Below the pieces are notes generated by a model that ran no database searches, was not told where the DNA came from, and was given only the letters and a program-made list of their open reading frames with translations. Source: Skermanella aerolata KACC 11604 (GTDB lineage: Bacteria > Pseudomonadota > Alphaproteobacteria > Azospirillales > Azospirillaceae). From it: a stretch of DNA of 64,000 bases. The stretch covers positions 124,001 to 188,000 of the forward strand of contig NZ_AVFK01000011.1 in assembly GCF_000936425.1 (NCBI RefSeq), in the 5' to 3' direction. A program made the translations under genes and the position numbers. This document shows, one piece after another, positions 59,044 through 64,000 of the stretch (position 1 is the stretch's first letter; every line of letters begins with the position of its first letter).

Positions 59044-61110
59044 ATGACCGTGACACTGACGAAGCTGCCGGCTTGGCACGAGGGTGAGAAGTTCATCCAG
59101 GAAAAGGTGGGCGTAGCCGAGCGGATGGCGGCCGTAGGCCAGCGGGTGGTCCGCGACTACATGCCCGACGAACACCGCGACTTCTATGCCCAGCTTCCCT
59201 TCGTCGTGCTCGGCAGCGTCGATCCCGAAGGCGACCCGTGGGCCACGCTTCTCGTCGGCAAGCCGGGCTTCATGTCATCTCCGGCGCCGACGGCCCTGGA
59301 CATCGCCGCCCAGGCGGACCCCGGCGATCCGGCGTCCGCAGGCATGCGGGACGGAGATCCCATCGGTCTCCTGGGGATCGAGATGCACACCCGGCGCCGC
59401 AACCGCATGAACGGCATCCTCGCGGTCGGCGGGGGCGGCTTTCGGGTCGATGTCGACCAGAGCTTCGGGAACTGTCCCCGCTATATCCAGCTTCGCGAAT
59501 TCGACTTTGCAAGGGACCCCGCGGAGACGTTCACGGGTGCCGTGGAGGAGTTGCCCCAACTCGACTTGCCTGCACGCACCATGATCGAGGCGGCGGATGC
59601 CTTCTTCGTAGCGACCTATGCCGACCGCAAGGAGCGCCGGCAGGTTGACGTGTCCCATCGCGGCGGCAAGGCGGGTTTCGTCCGGATCGCCGGGGACGGC
59701 ACCCTTACCGTGCCCGATTTCAACGGCAATCTCTTCTTCTCGACCTTGGGAAACATCGTCCTCAACGGCAAGGCCGGACTCGTCTTCATCGATTACGAGA
59801 GCGGCGACATGCTTCAGATGACCGGCGACGCGGCGGTGGTACTGGATTCGCCGGAGATCGCCGCGTTCCAGGGTGCGGAGAGACTATGGACGTTCCGGCC
59901 GCGCCGTATTCTGCGCCGGCCCAGTGCACTGGCGCTGCGCTGGTCGATGCGGCAAGACGCCTGGTCTCCCAGCTCTCTTCTGACGGGGGATTGGACCCAG
60001 GTGGCCGCTCGTTTGCAGGCGGCCGAGCTCGCGGAGCGCTGGCGGCCTTACAAGGTGGCGAAGATCGTCGAGGAGAGCCAGTCGATCCGCTCCTTCCACC
60101 TGGAGCCGGCCGATGGGGCGGGTCTACTTCCCCATGCCGCCGGCCAGCATCTGCCGATCCGCGTGACCGTTCCCGGCGCGGACAAGCCCGTCATTCGGAC
60201 CTACACGCTGTCCGTGGCCCCGTCCGACGGTCTGTACCGCATCAGCGTCAAGCGGGACGGCGCGGTGTCGCGTCACCTTCACGATACCATGCGCGTCGGC
60301 GACGTCATCGAGGCTCGCGCGCCCGACGGTCAGTTCACCATCGACCCTTACGAGACAAGGCCCGCCGTCCTTCTGGCCGGAGGTATCGGGATCACCCCGT
60401 TGCTCGCAATGCTGCGTAACATCGTCTACGAAGGCCAGCGCAGGCAGCGGATGCGGCCGGTCATCCTCTTCCAGGCCGCGCGTTCGAAGCTGGATCGTCC
60501 CTTCGACCGGGAACTAGCCGAACTCGTGGAAGCCGCGCAAGGAGCGGTGAGATGGATCCGGGTGCTCAGCGATCCCGGCGGCGCCGGGGAAGGCATCGAC
60601 TACGACGCGCCGGGCCGCATCGACATGGCCCTGCTGACCCGCTTCCTGCAGTTCAACGACTACGACTTCTATCTCTGTGGTCCACCCCTTTTCACACAGG
60701 CGCTTTATGACGGGCTGCGGAACTACAGCATCGCCGACCGACGGATCTACGCCGAGACGTTCGGACCGTCGTCATTGAAGCGAACCGCGGATGCCAGCGC
60801 CGCCTTGCCCGTTCGCCCCCCGCCTTCGAAGTCGCCGGTGCCCGTAGCCTTCATGGACTCGCTGAAGGAGGCGCGCTGGACCCCGGAATCCGGCACCTTG
60901 CTCGAGCTGGCGGAAGCGCGCGGTCTGGAGCCCGATTTCAGCTGCCGCGAGGGTACATGCGGAACCTGCCGGACCAAGCTGCTCAAGGGTGCCGTGACCT
61001 ATGTCAGGGAACCGACCGCCAGCGTCGCCGCGGACGAGGTGCTGATCTGCTGCGCCGTGCCGGCCGAGCAAGGGTTCGGCGAGGAAGATCGCATCCAACT
61101 CGCTCTCTGA
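59044..61110 (+). CDS. Fused PNPOx-like/ferredoxin reductase/2Fe-2S ferredoxin oxidoreductase
   Basis: A 688-residue soluble protein with three parts. Residues about 45-200 are a pyridoxamine-phosphate-oxidase-like flavin-binding split barrel (LPFVVLGSVDPEGDPWATLLVGKPGF). Residues about 335-560 are a ferredoxin-NADP reductase module with the FAD motif RTYTLSV and the NAD motif VLLAGGIGITPLLAML, ending DFYLCGPP and YAETFGP. Residues about 600-688 are a plant-type ferredoxin with the cluster motif CREGTCGTCRTKL and a distal Cys (CC in VLICCAVP). It would pass electrons from NAD(P)H through FAD to the cluster. The partner or substrate of the N-terminal domain is not known. Confidence 0.9.
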   Translation: MTVTLTKLPAWHEGEKFIQEKVGVAERMAAVGQRVVRDYMPDEHRDFYAQLPFVVLGSVDPEGDPWATLLVGKPGFMSSPAPTALDIAAQADPGDPASAGMRDGDPIGLLGIEMHTRRRNRMNGILAVGGGGFRVDVDQSFGNCPRYIQLREFDFARDPAETFTGAVEELPQLDLPARTMIEAADAFFVATYADRKERRQVDVSHRGGKAGFVRIAGDGTLTVPDFNGNLFFSTLGNIVLNGKAGLVFIDYESGDMLQMTGDAAVVLDSPEIAAFQGAERLWTFRPRRILRRPSALALRWSMRQDAWSPSSLLTGDWTQVAARLQAAELAERWRPYKVAKIVEESQSIRSFHLEPADGAGLLPHAAGQHLPIRVTVPGADKPVIRTYTLSVAPSDGLYRISVKRDGAVSRHLHDTMRVGDVIEARAPDGQFTIDPYETRPAVLLAGGIGITPLLAMLRNIVYEGQRRQRMRPVILFQAARSKLDRPFDRELAELVEAAQGAVRWIRVLSDPGGAGEGIDYDAPGRIDMALLTRFLQFNDYDFYLCGPPLFTQALYDGLRNYSIADRRIYAETFGPSSLKRTADASAALPVRPPPSKSPVPVAFMDSLKEARWTPESGTLLELAEARGLEPDFSCREGTCGTCRTKLLKGAVTYVREPTASVAADEVLICCAVPAEQGFGEEDRIQLAL

Positions 61111-61218
61111 CAGCAGCGGCGCGGTTATTTCGGTGAGATCCCGATCCAAGGTTCTTGTGCCGGTCCGAGGGTTCTTGCACGACTACTCTCATGGCAGCCG
61201 AACGCGTGAGGGGACCGG

Positions 61219-62109
61219 ATGGATCGCTGGCAGGCAATGCGGATCTTTGTGAAAGTCGCGGAGACGGAGAGCTTTGCCGAATCCGCACGCCAGCTGCACA
61301 TGAGCGCGCCGGCGGTGACGCGCGCGGTCGCCGCCCTCGAAGATCTGATCGGAGCGCGCCTGTTCGTCCGCACGACCCGGTCGGTGAAGCTGACGGAACC
61401 GGGCAGCCGCTACCTGGACGACTGCCGCCGGATCCTGTCGGACATCGTGGAGGCGGAAGCCGCCGCGGCGGGTTCCTATGCCACGCCGTCCGGAACGCTC
61501 GCTGTCACGGCATCGGCGCTGTTCGGGCAGATGTACGTGCTCCCGATCATGCACGAATACCTCAGGACATATCCCACCGTGTCCGGCAGGCTTCTTTTCG
61601 TGGACCGGCCGGTCAACATCGTCGAGGAGGGCGTCGACGTCGCGATCCGTATCGGCCACCTTCCTGATTCGGGGTTCTCGGCGATCAAGGTCGGCTCCAT
61701 ACGGCGCGTCGTCTGTGGAGCGCCGGCCTACTTCGAAGAGCATGGCGTTCCCGCCGCCCCCGCCGATCTCAAGGATCATCGCATCGCGGCCTCGACTAGC
61801 GCCTGGGCCTCGCCCGAGTGGAGATTCGCGCACGACCAACGGGTGACGATCAGCCCATGGTTGCAATGCAACACCAATGATGCCGCGATAGCGACGGCTT
61901 TGGCTGGTTCAGGCCTGACCAGGGTCCTTCACTATCAGATCGGCCCCGCCCTGCTCGAAGGCAGACTTCAAATCGTGCTTGCCGACTACGAGGAGCCGCC
62001 GCTGCCGGTCCACGTGCTTCATCCGGAAGGACGCCACGCCCCCGCCAAGGTGAGAGCCTTCGTCGATCTGGCGGTGTCACGCCTTCGCGAAAATCGGTTC
62101 ATCAACTGA
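61219..62109 (+). CDS. LysR-family transcriptional regulator
   Basis: A 296-residue regulator. The HTH is MDRWQAMRIFVKVAETESFAESARQLHMSAPAVTRAVAALEDLIGARLFVRTTRSVKLTEPG. The effector domain is GTLAVTASALFGQMYVLPIMHEYLRTYPTVSGRLLFVDRPVNIVEEGVDVAIRIGHLPDSGFSA, the group that includes DsdC/PecT-like and many oxidoreductase-linked LysR proteins. It is on the same strand directly after the GST and flavoprotein genes, 108 bp from the latter, so local regulation is likely. Confidence 0.9.
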   Translation: MDRWQAMRIFVKVAETESFAESARQLHMSAPAVTRAVAALEDLIGARLFVRTTRSVKLTEPGSRYLDDCRRILSDIVEAEAAAAGSYATPSGTLAVTASALFGQMYVLPIMHEYLRTYPTVSGRLLFVDRPVNIVEEGVDVAIRIGHLPDSGFSAIKVGSIRRVVCGAPAYFEEHGVPAAPADLKDHRIAASTSAWASPEWRFAHDQRVTISPWLQCNTNDAAIATALAGSGLTRVLHYQIGPALLEGRLQIVLADYEEPPLPVHVLHPEGRHAPAKVRAFVDLAVSRLRENRFIN

Positions 62110-62272
62110 GACCTTCCGCACCCCATGGGTCTCGAAGTTCTCATTTCAGATCAGGCGGACAGCCAAGCTCACTTCCGCCTCGTTTCTGCGCGATCACGGA
62201 CATCAGGGAAATACTCGGGTGATGTCTGCTTCGTCGTGAGGACCCGCGATCTCTCAGGAAATGGGCGATCTC

Positions 62273-62512
62273 TCAAGAAATGCGGTTTCCGGCAAGCGAG
62301 CCATGGTTCAGTTCCTGCATCTGGTCCTGGTACCTTCGCCTTATCGAAAGATCGGCACTGTCTTTGACCATCCAACGCACCGTGGGCACGCACTTACCGC
62401 ACTGGGGGGAACAACCGAGATGACGGAACACGCCGGCCGGGGATGAAACGCCCTTACGCAGCGCTACGCAAACCTGCTTTTCCGTGAAGGCATTGCATAT
62501 GCAAACGTACAC
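62273..62512 (-). CDS. bfd: Bacterioferritin-associated ferredoxin (Bfd)
   Basis: A 79-residue protein. The 2Fe-2S ligands C4 and C6 (MYVCICNAFTEKQV) and C38 and C41 (GCSPQCGKC) are at the positions known for Bfd. Bfd supplies electrons to bacterioferritin to release stored iron. The start is GTG 62512 with GGGGAGAG upstream. The C-terminal extension (RRYQDQMQELNHGSLAGNRIS) is slightly longer than usual. No bfr gene is adjacent in the window. Confidence 0.9.
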   Translation of the reverse strand: MYVCICNAFTEKQVCVALRKGVSSPAGVFRHLGCSPQCGKCVPTVRWMVKDSADLSIRRRYQDQMQELNHGSLAGNRIS

Positions 62513-62644
62513 AGTTCTCTCCCCACATTCGTTTTTGTATTTGAAATCTTGTTCCTGTTCCTAAGGCCACATTGACAGGCCTTGCATGAAAGCTGCAAAT
62601 ACCGTTTATGTTTAATCCGATACCTTATCAGTATCGAAATGCCG

Positions 62645-63982
62645 TCATTTTCCTGACTGTGCCGCGAGATAGTTGACGGCCAGTGACGCCATGGTCCGGG
62701 CACCGACCACGAGGGCCGCCTCATCGACGAAGAAGTTGGGGTTGTGATTGGGAGCGGCCTTCGCGGGGTCCTGACCCTCCGGCGTTACTCCCAGGAAGAG
62801 GAAGAGGCCGGGCGCTTGCTGCGCGAAGACCGAGAAATCCTCCGACGCGCCGACCGGCAGTGAACGGCGGACCCGGCCATCGGCTGCGCGCTCCAGCACC
62901 GGCAGCATGCGTTCCGTCAGATCCTCGTCGTTGACGGTGGTGTCATAGCCAGGGCTGATCGACACCTTCGCGGTGGCTCCGGCGCTCTCGGCGATCTTCC
63001 CGGCGACGTTGGCGATATCGCGGTGGATCTGACCGCGGATCGCTTCGTCATAGGTCCGGATCGTGCCGGTCATTTCCACCGTCTCGGGCACGATGTTGGC
63101 GCGGGTGCCGCCATTGATGGTCCCGATCGTGACAACAGCCGGGGAGGCGGTCAGATCGACCCTGCGGCTGACGATGGTTTGCAGACCATTGACGATCTGC
63201 GCCGAAGCCGTGATCGGATCGATTGTCTGCCATGGCATGCCGCCATGCCCCTGTTTGCCGCTTACCTTGATCTCAAGCCCATCGCTGCTGGCCAGGGTCG
63301 CACCGGCGCGGTAGGCGATCTCGCCCGACTTTCCGAGCATGACATGCAGACCGAACACCGCATCCGGTTTGGTTTCGGCGAACACTCCTTCCTTCACCAT
63401 CAGCGCGGCCCCGGAGCTTTCGCCCGAAGAGGATGGATACACGCTCGAACCTTCCTCGGCCGGCTGGAAGATGAACTGCACGGTGCCGGGAAGCTGGTCC
63501 TTGAGGCTCGTCAGCACCTCGGCCACCGCCATCAGCATGGCGGTATGGGCATCGTGCCCGCAGGCGTGCATGACATCGACCTCCTTTCCCAAGTGCTTTG
63601 ACTTCGCCTCGGAGGCGAAGGGCAGGCCTTTGGGCTCTTTGACGGGCAGGGCGTCCATGTCGGCGCGCAAGGCCACAGTCGGGCCGGGCTTCGCCCCTTT
63701 CAGGACGGCGACGACGCCGGTCCGGGCGACGCCGGTCCTGACCTCCAGCCTCAGGCTTCGCAGGTGATCGGCGACGATGCCCGCCGTCCTGGTTTCCTGA
63801 TCGCCGAGTTCGGGATGCTGATGGATGTCCCGGCGCCAGGCGATCAGCTTGCCCTCGATCGAGGCGGTCTTTTCCCTGACCGCCGCCTCCAGGGCGGGGA
63901 CATCCGCCTTTCCGTCGTGCGGGCTGGCGATCGATACTGTGGCTGCCAGGATCAGGGTTGAGACGTATCGCGAACAGCGCAT
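62645..63982 (-). CDS. Exported M20 peptidase-family amidohydrolase
   Basis: A protein of 445 residues. A Sec-type N-terminus (MRCSRYVSTLILAATVSIAS) suggests periplasmic location. The M20D metal-binding residues are in RADMDALPV, MHACGHDAHTAMLM and FQPAEEGS, with the second Glu as the general base. The dimerisation domain (KVSGKQGHGGMPWQTIDPITASAQIVNGLQTIVSR) is also present. Homologues cleave N-acyl amino acids (hippurate, N-acetyl or indole-acetyl amino acids). Most bacterial hippurate hydrolases are cytoplasmic, so the leader is noteworthy. The upstream end lies 18 bp from the window edge. Confidence 0.9.
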   Translation of the reverse strand: MRCSRYVSTLILAATVSIASPHDGKADVPALEAAVREKTASIEGKLIAWRRDIHQHPELGDQETRTAGIVADHLRSLRLEVRTGVARTGVVAVLKGAKPGPTVALRADMDALPVKEPKGLPFASEAKSKHLGKEVDVMHACGHDAHTAMLMAVAEVLTSLKDQLPGTVQFIFQPAEEGSSVYPSSSGESSGAALMVKEGVFAETKPDAVFGLHVMLGKSGEIAYRAGATLASSDGLEIKVSGKQGHGGMPWQTIDPITASAQIVNGLQTIVSRRVDLTASPAVVTIGTINGGTRANIVPETVEMTGTIRTYDEAIRGQIHRDIANVAGKIAESAGATAKVSISPGYDTTVNDEDLTERMLPVLERAADGRVRRSLPVGASEDFSVFAQQAPGLFLFLGVTPEGQDPAKAAPNHNPNFFVDEAALVVGARTMASLAVNYLAAQSGK

Positions 63983-64000
63983 GGGGAGGTTCCCTTTTCA

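Noticed and set aside
62464-62724. 86-codon minus-strand frame between bfd and the M20 gene
   Set aside because: It overlaps both neighbouring genes in another frame and shows no domain or ribosome site.

Overview
The window is GC-rich, densely coded DNA that looks like a free-living alphaproteobacterial chromosome or chromid. An Azospirillaceae/Rhodospirillales-type bacterium fits best. This is an inference from gene content: a group-2 Mrp antiporter with fused A and B subunits, HisKA_2 and LOV histidine kinases, a PAS_5 protein, ECF sigma factors, and pqi genes. It was not established by any database search. No rRNA, tRNA, CRISPR array, prophage or intact insertion sequence was seen. Mobile-type sequence is limited to REP-like palindromes and one possible transposase remnant.

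Layout. 1-5.3 kb: end of an isochorismatase-like hydrolase, a HAD dehalogenase, an MBL-fold hydrolase, a MarC-type membrane protein, a SulP transporter and a small XRE regulator. 5.5-12.2 kb: an EIIA/PtsN-like gene, then the mrpABCDEFG antiporter operon with overlapping stop/start codons. 12.3-15.8 kb: pqiABC on the opposite strand. 16.1-17.6 kb: a TetR regulator and a 2-keto-4-pentenoate hydratase-type enzyme, with three copies of one 19-bp candidate operator. 17.6-24.1 kb: a minus-strand block of two multicopper oxidases, a SCO copper chaperone and a large di-haem peroxidase, with an ECF sigma factor upstream. 24.8-26.3 kb: two secreted proteins of unknown function. 26.7-31.3 kb: a signalling block (PAS-LuxR regulator, CsbD, a sensor-less HisKA_2 kinase and a LOV kinase-receiver hybrid).

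31.4-41.8 kb: a long catabolic locus. It holds an RpiR regulator, two isochorismatase-family hydrolases, a glutamine-synthetase-like ligase, an N-formylglutamate amidohydrolase-like enzyme, a complete branched-chain-amino-acid-type ABC transporter and a class III aminotransferase. The same palindrome precedes both transcription units, so the RpiR protein probably controls the whole locus. Import, ligation or deamidation, and transamination of a nitrogen compound would fit, but the substrate is not known. A perfect 27-bp inverted repeat follows the last gene.

42-64 kb: a PAS_5 protein; a DUF4394 gene divergent from an ECF sigma/anti-sigma pair; an RTX protein with its type I secretion ABC and HlyD-type genes; OmpW behind an FNR-type box; a DUF6726-type small lipoprotein; a LysR regulator; a second RTX protein; a Mut7-C protein; a VOC protein; a 2-hydroxyacid dehydrogenase; a pentapeptide-repeat protein next to a PilZ protein; a GST; a fused PNPOx/ferredoxin-reductase/ferredoxin flavoprotein; a second LysR; a Bfd ferredoxin; and a secreted M20 peptidase-family amidohydrolase.

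The two regions most likely to hold undescribed biology are the split multicopper oxidase/SCO/di-haem block and the RpiR-controlled catabolic locus.
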